A DNA stretch of 64,000 bases, from positions 31,364-95,363 of the forward strand of contig JAEZVF010000091.1 of the NCBI GenBank assembly GCA_023443225.1. Direction: 5' to 3'. The notes beneath the pieces were generated by a model that was given only the letters and a program-made list of their open reading frames with translations, had not been told where the DNA came from and made no database searches. This document shows, in pieces, positions 42,459-52,169 of this stretch. How positions within the stretch are numbered: position 1 is the first letter of the stretch; each line of letters starts with the position of its first letter. Origin of the DNA: Bacillota bacterium. Lineage in GTDB: Bacteria; Bacillota; Clostridia; Lachnospirales; Lachnospiraceae. The translations under genes and the position numbers were made by a program.

Positions 42459-43541
42459 TTAATAAGCACGTGTTGGCAAGGTTTCTGCAGCTGTTTCTGC
42501 AGGATATACACCCTCATCCACATACTGAAGTTTATCAACCGTCTCTCCTGCATTTAACTTAGTAATTATTTCAGCAACACGAGGTCCATGTAAAGGATTA
42601 CACTCGATAGATACGTTCATTGTTCCAGCGATCATTGCATCGAAAGCTGCTGCAACAGCATCAAAGGAAATGATAATAATATCTCCATCAGGACCACAAG
42701 TCTTACCTGCTGCTTTAATTGCATCGATTGCACCAAATGCCATATTGTCATTTTCTGCAATAACTACATCAATGTCATCATATGACTTAAGGAAAGATTC
42801 CATAACTTCTTGTCCTTTAGTTTGTGTAAATTCACCACTTTGTCTTTCAAGCATTTTCCAGTTAGCAAATTCAGCCATTTTCTCTTCTACGCCGTCAGTA
42901 CGTCCGATCTGTGCAGAAGATCCGATGGTTCCCTGTAGGGTTACGATATTGATATCTTCATCTGCTCTTCCTTTTGCTGTAAGATACTCGGATAACCAAG
43001 TAACAGCGTTATAACCTTCTTGTAAGAAGTTTGATCCAACCCATGCTGTAAATAAGCTGTCGTCGGAAACATCAATCATACGGTCAACGATAATTACCGG
43101 AATACCTGCTTCTTTTGCTTCTTGCAATACTGTATCCCAACCAGTCTCGGTAACAGGTGCTATTACAATATAATCAACATCCTGTTGAATAAAGTTACGA
43201 ACTGCTTTGATCTGATTCTCTTGTTTCTGCTGAGCATCATCAAAAATTAATTTGTAACCGTTTTCTTCTGTAAAGGTAGCCTTCATGGACTCGGTATTTG
43301 CTGTACGCCAATCAGATTCAGCACCAACTTGAGAGAAACCAACTACTGTCAATTCATTGCCTGCTGGTTCAGCAGCTTCTTCTGCTGCAGGTGTTTCTGC
43401 TGCTGGTTCTTTTGCTGCAGTATCTTCTGTCTTCTTAGTAGTATCTGTAGCTGTGTCTTTACTTTTCTCCCCACATGCTGTTAAAGAAAACATCATGGCA
43501 AGTACTAAAACTAATGTTACAATTTTTTTCATGCTTTTCAT
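42459..43541 (-). CDS. ytfQ: Furanose ABC transporter substrate-binding lipoprotein, YtfQ type
   Basis: A 360-residue periplasmic-binding-like lipoprotein: lipobox SLTACGEK (Cys about 23), Ala/Glu/Thr-rich linker (about 30-62), then the ribose-binding fold opening VVGFSQVGAESDWRTANTES, which closely follows YtfQ. E. coli YtfQ binds galactofuranose. The arabinose genes nearby make arabinofuranose or arabinose a plausible substrate (inference). GGAGG precedes the ATG. It is the first gene of the transporter operon, immediately downstream of the kinase gene. Confidence 0.88.
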   Translation of the reverse strand: MKSMKKIVTLVLVLAMMFSLTACGEKSKDTATDTTKKTEDTAAKEPAAETPAAEEAAEPAGNELTVVGFSQVGAESDWRTANTESMKATFTEENGYKLIFDDAQQKQENQIKAVRNFIQQDVDYIVIAPVTETGWDTVLQEAKEAGIPVIIVDRMIDVSDDSLFTAWVGSNFLQEGYNAVTWLSEYLTAKGRADEDINIVTLQGTIGSSAQIGRTDGVEEKMAEFANWKMLERQSGEFTQTKGQEVMESFLKSYDDIDVVIAENDNMAFGAIDAIKAAGKTCGPDGDIIIISFDAVAAAFDAMIAGTMNVSIECNPLHGPRVAEIITKLNAGETVDKLQYVDEGVYPAETAAETLPTRAY

Positions 43542-43591
43542 TACATATCCTCCTTAGATATTATTAATTGTTTGCATCTATATACTATAAA

Positions 43592-43602
43592 ATTACCAGA
43601 TT
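43592..43602 (-). promoter_or_regulatory. Candidate sugar-regulon site, importer copy
   Basis: ATTACCAGATT lies 51 bp upstream of the binding-protein start and adjoins a TATAGT that may be the -10. The same 11-mer is found in front of the ara operon at 34416-34426. Confidence 0.4.
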
Positions 43603-43699
43603 ATTAACAATAAAGATTCTATCACACTTGTTTCATTTTTTTATACTTGCCAATTACCCTGTTTGTTTTTTTATGATAAAAGTTAATTTTTTATAATTG

Positions 43700-45145
43700 T
43701 TAAATTTCAATCACACAGGGAAGGTAAACCTCCACACAGGTTCCCTCACCATAGGTGCTATGAATACGAAGTCCGTACTCATCCCCAAACTTCAGCTGGA
43801 TTCGTTTATTTACGTTGTTGAGGCCATAGAAGTCCTTTTTATGTTTTTTCTGGCTGGTAAAGCTTTTTAGGATATCTTGTAAGCGTTCCTCCATAATTCC
43901 GATTCCATTATCTTCTACGGTTACTATACAGCTGTCTTTTTCCATTCGGCCGCTAACAACGATTTTTCCTTTTCCCCGTTTATTTTTAATTCCATGATAG
44001 AGCGCGTTTTCGATAAGTGGCTGCAAGGTTATTTTTGGTATGAGATAGTTATTAATTTCGGGACAAATATTGATCTCAAAGTCCAAAATATCTTGGTATC
44101 TTACCTGTTGGATTTTTAAGTAGCTAGTAAAATGAAAGGTTTCTTCTTCTATTGTTATAATATCATTTCCCTGATTTAACGAGGACCGGAAAAAGTCAGA
44201 AAGGGAGCCCACCATTTTTACTACTTCCTTCTGATTACCTGCCTCTGCAAGCCACACAATAGTGTCTAAGGTGTTATATAAAAAATGTGGATTAATTTGT
44301 ATTTGCAGCAGTTCTAATTCAGCTTCCCTAAGTTGTTTTTGTTCTGTTTTAACTGTTTCAAAGAGATCACTGATCCTTTGTACCATCAGGTTAAAGGAAT
44401 CACTTAATACTTTAACTTCCGCTCCGTTATGAATTTGCGAACGTATGGACAAATCACCTCTGGATACCTGTTCCGTTATTTTACATAGGTAACGTAATGG
44501 TTTGGTAATACTTCTAGGAATGATGACTGACAGCGAAAGGGTACAAAGAAACATAACTATTGCTAATACAATACTATCTTTAAATAAGGCGATGGAGGCT
44601 TTGCCCATTTTGTTCCTGTTTTTTTCAATTTCTTTGGTCTCATAATATATATACTCTAAAACAGTATCCTGTATCAGGGACGTAACAACTTGAACGTCAT
44701 TTTCCCATATTGTCATATTGACATCATACATGTTGCCGTGATCAACATTGATTCTTATCTGTTCAACATATTTCATCAGGTTATTTAGAAATTTTTCCAG
44801 ATAAGCCACTCTTGGCTGAATTTTTTTTGAATCATTAGTTTCTTTTAATCTGTTTACAATTTCTTTTGCCTGATTGATGTCAGCAATCGGATCAGCCTCT
44901 TCATATGATTGATTTCCAATTATGATAAAATATATCTTATCATCAAATTCTTTCTTAAAATCAATACTAAAAGCACTGGCTGCAGAGGTATTACTGATCA
45001 ATTCTTCATATCTTCGATTGTATTTTGTAAGATGGTCGACCCAGATGATGACAAAAATCAAGATCGGTATAATAATTGCTAGATAGTATAGTCTGATTTT
45101 GGTCACTAGGCTTGATTTAATGTACATTTCCTTAATCTTGTGCAT
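43700..45145 (-). CDS. Sensor histidine kinase, YesM type (system ii)
   Basis: A 481-residue kinase: TM1 (about 17-38), extracellular sensor (about 40-185) shorter than in systems i and iii, TM2 (about 190-215), HAMP, the His domain with LQIQINPHFLYNTLDTIV, then the ATPase domain (ENALYHGIKNKRGK and DNGIGIMEERL). The open frame extends 19 codons further, but GAGGG before the ATG at 45145 fits initiation; this start lies inside the end of the response-regulator gene (14-bp overlap). The gene order regulator then kinase is the reverse of systems i and iii. Confidence 0.9.
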   Translation of the reverse strand: MHKIKEMYIKSSLVTKIRLYYLAIIIPILIFVIIWVDHLTKYNRRYEELISNTSAASAFSIDFKKEFDDKIYFIIIGNQSYEEADPIADINQAKEIVNRLKETNDSKKIQPRVAYLEKFLNNLMKYVEQIRINVDHGNMYDVNMTIWENDVQVVTSLIQDTVLEYIYYETKEIEKNRNKMGKASIALFKDSIVLAIVMFLCTLSLSVIIPRSITKPLRYLCKITEQVSRGDLSIRSQIHNGAEVKVLSDSFNLMVQRISDLFETVKTEQKQLREAELELLQIQINPHFLYNTLDTIVWLAEAGNQKEVVKMVGSLSDFFRSSLNQGNDIITIEEETFHFTSYLKIQQVRYQDILDFEINICPEINNYLIPKITLQPLIENALYHGIKNKRGKGKIVVSGRMEKDSCIVTVEDNGIGIMEERLQDILKSFTSQKKHKKDFYGLNNVNKRIQLKFGDEYGLRIHSTYGEGTCVEVYLPCVIEI

Positions 45146-46775
45146 TAATGTAACCCTCTTTTCTGCTTTTACTAATTCGGTATTGTAATGGGGAACAGCC
45201 ATGTATCTTTTTAAATAAATAAGAAAAGTAGTGTGGATCTTTATATCCCACCTCTGTGCTTATCTCATTGCTTCTTTTATTGGTACACATCAACAGTTCT
45301 TTCGCTTTATTCATTCGAAGGTCTGTCAGGTATTTTACAAACGTCTGCCCCGTTTCCTGACTAAAAACAGAACTTAGATAACTAGGACTGATATTAACAT
45401 AGGATGCCGCTGAATTAAGGGATATCTCCTCTTCACAATAATTCTTATGTATATACTCTTTTGTTTCACCAATAATATCACTAAACTTTCTCGTTGCTAT
45501 CTCATTGCGGAAGGTAATTGCCTGTGAGAATAAGTCTTTAATAAAATCAATTGTTTTTTTATAACTTTTAATGATTGTATGGATATTCTGTAAATTTTGC
45601 AGGGACACATCTGATTTTATTCCTTCGTCCTTCTTACTAATCTGATCTATAAAATTTGCCGTGATAAAATACATGTCCATTATTATATACTGGCGAAACA
45701 TAATGGAATTCTCACATGCATGGGAAAAATTTTTAAAATATTCTTCAACAAAAAAATTAACCTCTCCCAGCTCTCCATTACGGAGAAATTTATACGCAAT
45801 TTCTTTATCAAGATATTCCGTATAATTCATATCTACCCAAGGGGTGTCCTCCGTATTATTTATCTGATCTGCCTTTAGAAACATGTCTTTCTCTTTAATA
45901 AAACGATATGCAAATGCTCTACTGGCATCTTCAAATGAAGTACACAATTCACTAAGCCTATCAACGCTACACCCAACCCCTCCAAAATAGGAAACCTTTT
46001 CATAAAGTTTTATAATTGCTTCAATCTCTGTAATGTATTTCTTTTGCTTTTCATTCATCTCGTCCAGGGTATCTGCTTTTAAAAGCAAGGCAATTCCCTC
46101 AAGATTTCGGTCAAAACTGATAATTTCTTCCTGTTCAAAATATTGAAATAACTTAGAATACATATGTACCAATCGGTTTGAGAATTCTTCATCTCCATGT
46201 TTCACTCTACTTACTTTAAATAAAACAATACTATAAAAAGACGCAGCTAGTTCCAGCTTTAGTTGCTTTCCTTTCTCTAGCTTATTTGATAACGACTGCG
46301 TGTTACTGATCAGTTCATGAAAAAAATTACGTTTTATTTCTACCTCATTTTCTTCCATTTCCTTTTTTAATTTTAATAGATTTTGTTTTTCCTTATTTTC
46401 CAATCGAATTTTTTCTGCCACACGATTAACAGCAGTTATTAATTCTTCTGCATTAATAGGCTTTAATAAATATTCTTCTACACCAATAATGATCGCTGAC
46501 TTTGCCAATTCAAATTCTTCATAGCCACTCAAAATAATTATTTTCACATCTGGATTATCCTTTTTCACAAGTCTGCTTAATTCTAATCCATTCATAAATG
46601 GCATTTTAATATCTGTGATTATGATATCTGGCTTTTTCAAGCGAATCTGGGCATAAGCAACTTCACCATCTGCGGCTTCACCACAAAAAATGTAGCCATG
46701 CTCTTTCCAAGCCACATTGTTTTTTATTCCTTCTCTTACAACGTATTCATCTTCTACCAAAAATACCTTCAGCAT
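45132..46775 (-). CDS. Response regulator, large YesN/AraC type (system ii)
   Basis: A 547-residue regulator. The receiver (about 1-120) has FLVEDEYVVREG, the Asp in IIITDIKMPFMNG and the Lys in YLLKPI. A 300-residue middle region (about 130-430) without recognisable motif is typical of large YesN proteins. The C-terminal AraC domain has LNSAASYVNISPSYLSSVFS and SNEISTEVGYKDPHYFSYLFK. AAAGGGGAT precedes the ATG. It presumably activates the furanose importer operon downstream. Confidence 0.92.
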   Translation of the reverse strand: MLKVFLVEDEYVVREGIKNNVAWKEHGYIFCGEAADGEVAYAQIRLKKPDIIITDIKMPFMNGLELSRLVKKDNPDVKIIILSGYEEFELAKSAIIIGVEEYLLKPINAEELITAVNRVAEKIRLENKEKQNLLKLKKEMEENEVEIKRNFFHELISNTQSLSNKLEKGKQLKLELAASFYSIVLFKVSRVKHGDEEFSNRLVHMYSKLFQYFEQEEIISFDRNLEGIALLLKADTLDEMNEKQKKYITEIEAIIKLYEKVSYFGGVGCSVDRLSELCTSFEDASRAFAYRFIKEKDMFLKADQINNTEDTPWVDMNYTEYLDKEIAYKFLRNGELGEVNFFVEEYFKNFSHACENSIMFRQYIIMDMYFITANFIDQISKKDEGIKSDVSLQNLQNIHTIIKSYKKTIDFIKDLFSQAITFRNEIATRKFSDIIGETKEYIHKNYCEEEISLNSAASYVNISPSYLSSVFSQETGQTFVKYLTDLRMNKAKELLMCTNKRSNEISTEVGYKDPHYFSYLFKKIHGCSPLQYRISKSRKEGYINAQD

Positions 46776-46859
46776 TTTGTTATCCCCTTTGATGTGAGTT
46801 ATTATTAATTAATCATATAGTACCATGTACCTAGTTAAATAGTAACTACTGTTTTGCCG

Positions 46860-46899
46860 AAAAGAGCCAGACCCAAAGGTTATACCTTTGGGTGGCTCT
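46860..46899 (-). terminator. Terminator after the chemoreceptor gene
   Basis: The arms 46863-46868 plus 46871-46880 and 46884-46893 plus 46894-46899 pair over 16 bp with a 2-nt bulge and a TAT loop; on the minus strand TTTT follows. Confidence 0.85.
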
Positions 46900-46931
46900 C
46901 TGAATAAAAATATTTTTAAGTAATTTTCTCT

Positions 46932-48647
46932 TTATAAGGTAAAAACATCGATTTGTTCCTGCATTCTTATGATTACAGTTTTTAAACTGTCCATGGCTAT
47001 TGCTATGTTTCGTACTTCGTAAGCTACATCTACGGTATTATTAGCAGTGTCCGATAGATTTTTTGTACTTATTGTAACCGTTTGTGAAATATCTAAATTA
47101 GCCTGAATAAGTTCTCCCATGATATGATTGATTTCCAATGCGGATGAACAAATACCGTTCATCTTATCATCTATCGTAACTACATCCTGCAAATACTGCT
47201 CACCAGTATCTACTAGAATGTCGTAAGCACTTAAAACTCTCTCATTTACATATGACAATAATTTATCCGTGCTTGCAATCAAAAGTGAAACATCATGAAG
47301 AACATTGTCTGCTATATTTTGAATATAATTTGCAGTTTTGGAAGAGTGTTCTGACAAAGATTTTATCTCACTTGCAACCACTGCAAAGCCTTTTCCTGCC
47401 TGTCCAGCTCTTGCTGCTTCAATGGAAGCATTCAATGATAACAGATTGGTCTGTTCTGCAATTCCTAATATTTCTTCCGTTAATTTGTTGATCTCGCTGA
47501 TACGTTCCGTTGACTTAATACATTCTTTAACTTCACTATCGATACTTTCCAAGATCTCATTCGCACTTCTCTTACTTGTAATTGCATTATCCTTTAGGAT
47601 AGACGCTTTTTCACGTATTGTTTCAGTGAAATCGAGCGCTTCTTTTGCTTGGTCTGCCATATTGGATATATCATTCCTTGAAAGCTCTGCTCGTTCGGAA
47701 GTTAATAACACGGATCCTTCCACCTCTTCCATAGCTGCAGATAATTCTTCCATGATACTTGATATTGCTTCTGATTTATTATTTGTAAGATTAACACTTT
47801 CTAATACACTGAATTGTGCTGTACCCAAATCTTCTGCCGAGATTTTAATATTACTTAAAATACGATTTAATAAATTCACGAACTCGTTAATTCCAGTTGC
47901 CAATTTACCAATCTCGTCTTTCGTAGTAACCGAAACCTGATAATTAAGATCACCTTTACCATCACGTATACTTTTCATAATATGGTTTAAGGCAGAAGTC
48001 GTATTTTTTATAGGCTTTACAATTAATACTCTGGACAATACCCATGAGGTAAGGGCAGCTATCAACATAAAAAGTATGGACAGAGTCATAACAATTGGTA
48101 TTTTTTCAGAGTTTTTTTCCAATGCAAGCTCTGACGCTTCCATGTTATTAAATGTACTTATCTTAATATTATCCAAGGGAGTCTGTATCTGTCCTTCTAC
48201 AGTAGTAAGATTGCTCCACAGCTGTTTTTGAGCAGTTTCCTTGTCACCGGACTGACTAAGCTCTAAAACAGCATTTAAATATCCTATATAGATATCGTAA
48301 GCGGCTGTCATATTCGCAAAATCTTCTTCTATTGCTGGAGTTAATCTGGATTGCAACGAAGTCTTTGAGTTTTCAAAATCTTCCTTGGCCCTTTTTATAC
48401 TACCTTCTGCAATTGTACATTTGTTCGCATTCGTAGTCATTACATGTTTTAATATTGACTCTTGTAAGAGGTCAAAATTCGACATTAACACAGTAACATC
48501 TTTGTAATTCAGAAGTTCTTTTGCTGTCATATTTTTTGTTATAGTATGTACCTTACTTAAATTAACAGCCATTACCAAGGTCCCTGCAAGACCAATTACT
48601 ACTAAAGATATTATAATACATAAAATTTTAGAACTTATTTTTTTCAA
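46932..48647 (-). CDS. Methyl-accepting chemotaxis protein
   Basis: A 571-residue chemoreceptor. TM1 (about 5-28), a four-helix-bundle-like extracellular domain (about 30-180), TM2 (about 187-208), HAMP (about 210-270) and a long cytoplasmic signalling helix with the hairpin EQTNLLSLNASIEAARAGQAGKGFAVVA, which contacts CheA/CheW. The start is probably TTG 48647 (MKKISSKILC) with AAGGAGAG upstream; the open frame reaches 48698. It lies directly upstream of the furanose importer's regulator, so it may report the same sugar, perhaps through the binding protein (inference). Confidence 0.92.
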   Translation of the reverse strand: MKKISSKILCIIISLVVIGLAGTLVMAVNLSKVHTITKNMTAKELLNYKDVTVLMSNFDLLQESILKHVMTTNANKCTIAEGSIKRAKEDFENSKTSLQSRLTPAIEEDFANMTAAYDIYIGYLNAVLELSQSGDKETAQKQLWSNLTTVEGQIQTPLDNIKISTFNNMEASELALEKNSEKIPIVMTLSILFMLIAALTSWVLSRVLIVKPIKNTTSALNHIMKSIRDGKGDLNYQVSVTTKDEIGKLATGINEFVNLLNRILSNIKISAEDLGTAQFSVLESVNLTNNKSEAISSIMEELSAAMEEVEGSVLLTSERAELSRNDISNMADQAKEALDFTETIREKASILKDNAITSKRSANEILESIDSEVKECIKSTERISEINKLTEEILGIAEQTNLLSLNASIEAARAGQAGKGFAVVASEIKSLSEHSSKTANYIQNIADNVLHDVSLLIASTDKLLSYVNERVLSAYDILVDTGEQYLQDVVTIDDKMNGICSSALEINHIMGELIQANLDISQTVTISTKNLSDTANNTVDVAYEVRNIAIAMDSLKTVIIRMQEQIDVFTL

Positions 48648-48988
48648 GCACCCATCTCTCCTTAGTATGTCATCACTGTATTTTTTATTACATGTCACTT
48701 ACCTAATTATAACATAATTGGTACTTTTGCACATGAGAAATATTTTAGGTAATGGTTAAATTTTTTTGGTATTTGTTACTTTTAAATGAAATCCACCTAT
48801 AAATAGTGTACTTTTTTAACAGTTTGTATGACAATTTTCGACGTCTCAAATATTATCCACGAATTATAGATAATAACTATTAATCAGCAAATAAAAAAGG
48901 TTCTATATTCACTAAATACATGATATAATGAGAGCTAATAAATAACATTAATAAGCATTATTAATTACTTTCTAAGGAGGTTTGAATC
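48648..48988. other. Divergent intergenic region, chemoreceptor and molybdoenzyme
   Basis: About 340 AT-rich bases holding both promoters. A 7-bp inverted repeat TATTATC/GATAATA flanking 11 bp lies near 48850-48876 and could be an operator. No gene or RNA recognised. Confidence 0.4.
48901..48929 (+). promoter_or_regulatory. Likely promoter of the molybdoenzyme operon
   Basis: TTCTAT, a 17-bp spacer and a perfect TATAAT at 48924-48929. The -35 is weak, which suggests an activator. Confidence 0.45.
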
Positions 48989-51271
48989 ATGACGATAGGA
49001 AAAAGTGTTCCACGTATCGACGCATTTGATAAAGCAGCTGGCAGAACCAAATATACAGCTGATCTTTGTGATAAAAGCGCACTAGTAACCAGGATTCTCC
49101 ATTCCACAATTGCAAATGGACTCGTTAAATCTATAGATGTTTCGGAAGCTGAAAAAATACCTGGTGTAGTTAAGATAGTTACCTGCTTCGATGTTCCAAA
49201 ACATTACTTTCCAACTGCTGGACATCCATGGTCAACGGATCCGCATCATCAGGATGTAGCAGATCGTTTACTACTGACGGATCGAGTACGTTTCTATGGT
49301 GATGACATTGCTGCTGTTATAGCAGAAAATGATGTTGCTGCAGATCAAGCTATACGGGCAATGAAAGTAGAATACGAAGAGTTTCCTTTTGTACTTGATG
49401 TTCAGGAAGCAATGAAAGATGATGCTCCACAGCTGCATGAAAACTATAAAAATAACATTTTAGGACACTCTAGTATCAGACGTGGAAATTATGAAGAGGC
49501 TATTAAAGAGCCTGGTTTGATTAAGTTTGATGATTGGTACGAAACTCCGGTAGTACAACATTGTCATATTGAAAATCATATTTGTTATGCCAGTATGGAA
49601 GGCAACAAAATTACTGTGGTATCTTCAACTCAGATTCCGCATATTGTGCGTCGAGTCGTAGGCCAGGCATTAAATATCCCTTGGGGTAATGTACGTATTG
49701 TTAAACCATATATTGGTGGAGGATTTGGAAATAAACAAGATGCTCTTTACGAACCATTGTGTGCATATTTATCAACACAGGTTGGAGGACGTCTGGTAAA
49801 ATTAGATGTGTCAAGAGAAGAAACCTTTGTAAGTAACCGTACACGACACGCGATACGAAGCCGTGTTACCAGCTGGGTACGTCCAGATGGAACTTTAGCA
49901 GCAAGAAAATTAGAATGCTTTTCAAATCAAGGTGCTTATGCTTCTCACGGACATGGAATTGCTGCAAAAGGGATGAATGCATTTCCTCAGTTATATCCTT
50001 GCGAGAACGTAGAATGTGATGCCTATACCGTATTTACTAATCTTCCGGTTGCCGGTGCCATGCGTGGATATGGAATTCCACAAGCTATGTTCCCAGTAGA
50101 AAGTCAGGCAGATGACATTGCGCTGGCATTAGGTATGTCTCCTTTAGAATTCCGACAGAAGAATTTAATGCCGGTAGGTTATGTTGATAACTTTTCTAAG
50201 AATGAGAATTACTATGATAGTTTTAACCAGTGTATTGAAAAGGGTAAGAAATATATCGATTATGATAGAAAAATGGAAGAATACAAGAAACAGACTGGAC
50301 CTATCCGTAAAGGAGTTGGTTGTGCCGTATTTTGGTATAATACAGCTGTATGGCCGATTAGTTTGGAAACTTCCGCATGTCGTATTGTACTAAATCAGGA
50401 TGGCTCTGTCCAAGTGCAGCTTGCCGAAACTGAAATTGGACAGGGTGCAGACACAGCCTTCGCACAAATGACAGCAGATACTTTAGGAATTCCTATGGAA
50501 GCAGTTCATATGGTATCCTGTCAGGATACCGATGTGACACCATTTGGAACAGGTGCCTATGCTTCCAGACAAACTTACGCGGCAGGCTTTGCGATTAAAC
50601 AAACCGCTCTTTTACTGAAAGAACGCATATTAAAATATGCTCAAGAATTGACGCGTATGCCTACCTTTAATTTAGATCTTCAGGATGGTAAAATTATACG
50701 TACAACTGATAATCGTGTTCTGATGACACTTGCTGATTTGGCTCTTGAAGCATTATACAGCTTAACCCATAGCGAACATCTTACTTCAGAAAGCACTTAC
50801 CAGTTAAAATCAAATGCTTATTCCTTCGGATGTTGTTTTGCAGAAGTTGAAGTGGATATCCCAATGTGTAAAGTAAATCTTCTTGATATTATTAATGTTC
50901 ATGATTGCGGTCAGTTAATTAACCCGGAACTTGCAAAAGCACAGGTTCACGGTGGCATGAGTATGGGTATTGGCTATGCTTTGTCTGAGCAATTACTGTT
51001 TGATGCAAAAACAGGTAAAACTCTAAATGATAACCTGTTAGATTATAAGCTTTCCACATTTATGGATCATCCTCATCTGGAAGCTCAATTTGTAGAAAAT
51101 TATGAACCTACCAGCGCGTTTGGCACAAAAGCATTAGGTGAACCGCCTGCCTGCCCTGTAGCTCCGGCAATTCGTAATGCAATATTAAATGCGACCGGTG
51201 TAACAATGTACAAGGCACCGATGACACCTCATGTTCTATTCGAACGATTCAAAGAGGAAGGACTTATTTAA
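48989..51271 (+). CDS. xdhA: Xanthine dehydrogenase-family molybdenum-binding subunit
   Basis: A 760-residue large subunit of a molybdenum hydroxylase. Typical segments are PYIGGGFGNKQDAL (Moco binding), MRGYGIPQAMFPVESQADDIA, LAETEIGQGADTAFAQ and, near the end, FGTKALGEPPACPVAPAIRNA, which carries the catalytic glutamate (GEPP). The sequence is nearer to xanthine/purine or nicotinate-type hydroxylases than to CO dehydrogenase, since the CO-dehydrogenase active-site loop is not seen. AAGGAGG precedes the ATG. It begins a three-gene operon (Mo, FAD, Fe-S). The true substrate is not determined by sequence; no purine genes or cofactor-maturation genes are adjacent. Confidence 0.9.
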   Translation: MTIGKSVPRIDAFDKAAGRTKYTADLCDKSALVTRILHSTIANGLVKSIDVSEAEKIPGVVKIVTCFDVPKHYFPTAGHPWSTDPHHQDVADRLLLTDRVRFYGDDIAAVIAENDVAADQAIRAMKVEYEEFPFVLDVQEAMKDDAPQLHENYKNNILGHSSIRRGNYEEAIKEPGLIKFDDWYETPVVQHCHIENHICYASMEGNKITVVSSTQIPHIVRRVVGQALNIPWGNVRIVKPYIGGGFGNKQDALYEPLCAYLSTQVGGRLVKLDVSREETFVSNRTRHAIRSRVTSWVRPDGTLAARKLECFSNQGAYASHGHGIAAKGMNAFPQLYPCENVECDAYTVFTNLPVAGAMRGYGIPQAMFPVESQADDIALALGMSPLEFRQKNLMPVGYVDNFSKNENYYDSFNQCIEKGKKYIDYDRKMEEYKKQTGPIRKGVGCAVFWYNTAVWPISLETSACRIVLNQDGSVQVQLAETEIGQGADTAFAQMTADTLGIPMEAVHMVSCQDTDVTPFGTGAYASRQTYAAGFAIKQTALLLKERILKYAQELTRMPTFNLDLQDGKIIRTTDNRVLMTLADLALEALYSLTHSEHLTSESTYQLKSNAYSFGCCFAEVEVDIPMCKVNLLDIINVHDCGQLINPELAKAQVHGGMSMGIGYALSEQLLFDAKTGKTLNDNLLDYKLSTFMDHPHLEAQFVENYEPTSAFGTKALGEPPACPVAPAIRNAILNATGVTMYKAPMTPHVLFERFKEEGLI

Positions 51272-51287
51272 TAAGGAGGATAGCATT

Positions 51288-52169
51288 ATGTATGACATAA
51301 AAACATTATATGAAGCAAGCAGTGTGAAAGAAGCCGTAGAACTTCGCATGGCTCATCCGGAAGCGCAAATTATTGCTGGTGGTAGTGATGTGTTAGTTCA
51401 AATGCGAGAAGGTAAACGAGCCGGTAAAGAATTAATTAGTATTTATATGATTGAGGAAATGCGTGGAATTAAAATAGACGAAAATGAATCAATTCGAATC
51501 GGTTCTCTGACAAGCTTTTCTCACATTACCAAGAATCCAATTATTCAAAAATATATCAACGTGCTTGGTGAAGCAGTAGATATGGTCGGTGGTCCGCAGA
51601 TTAGGAATATCGGTACGATTGGTGGAAACACCTGTAATGGTGTGACTTCTGCCGACTCTGCATCCACCCTCCATGCATGGGATGCTATCGTCGAGCTGAC
51701 TGGCCCTAATGGCATCCGTCAGATTCCCATTCGAGATTTCTATATTAAAGCTGGTACCGTCGATATCCAGGATGGAGAAATCCAGACTGCTATCCTGATT
51801 CCAAAGAAAAGTTACGAGGGCTACAAAGGTCATTATATTAAATACGCAATGAGAAATGCAATGGATATTGCCACAACTGGTTGTTCCGTAAATGTAAAAT
51901 TATCAGAAGATAAGAAAACAATCGATGATGTTCGTATTGCCTATGGTGTTGCTGGTCCAATTCCTATGCGTGCTCCACATGCAGAAGCAATTGCGAAAGG
52001 TCAGCCTATATCCTTGCAGTTAACGAAGGATTTTGGTAATGCCGTGCTTGAGGATATTAACCCACGTGACAGCTGGCGTGCTTCCAAAGCTTTCCGACAG
52101 CATATTGCAGTAGAAATGGCTACCCGTTGTATAATAGAAGCAATTAGGCTTTCAGGAGGTGAAGTATAA
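51288..52169 (+). CDS. xdhB: Xanthine dehydrogenase-family FAD-binding subunit
   Basis: A 293-residue subunit with the vanillyl-alcohol-oxidase-type FAD fold. AQIIAGGSDVLVQMREGKR is the first FAD loop and RNIGTIGGNTCNG the second; the C-terminal CO-dehydrogenase-flavoprotein domain follows (about 175-285). The open frame opens 19 codons earlier within xdhA, but GGAGG 8 nt before the ATG at 51288 marks the start. Electrons pass from the Mo site through the Fe-S subunit to this FAD. Confidence 0.92.
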   Translation: MYDIKTLYEASSVKEAVELRMAHPEAQIIAGGSDVLVQMREGKRAGKELISIYMIEEMRGIKIDENESIRIGSLTSFSHITKNPIIQKYINVLGEAVDMVGGPQIRNIGTIGGNTCNGVTSADSASTLHAWDAIVELTGPNGIRQIPIRDFYIKAGTVDIQDGEIQTAILIPKKSYEGYKGHYIKYAMRNAMDIATTGCSVNVKLSEDKKTIDDVRIAYGVAGPIPMRAPHAEAIAKGQPISLQLTKDFGNAVLEDINPRDSWRASKAFRQHIAVEMATRCIIEAIRLSGGEV

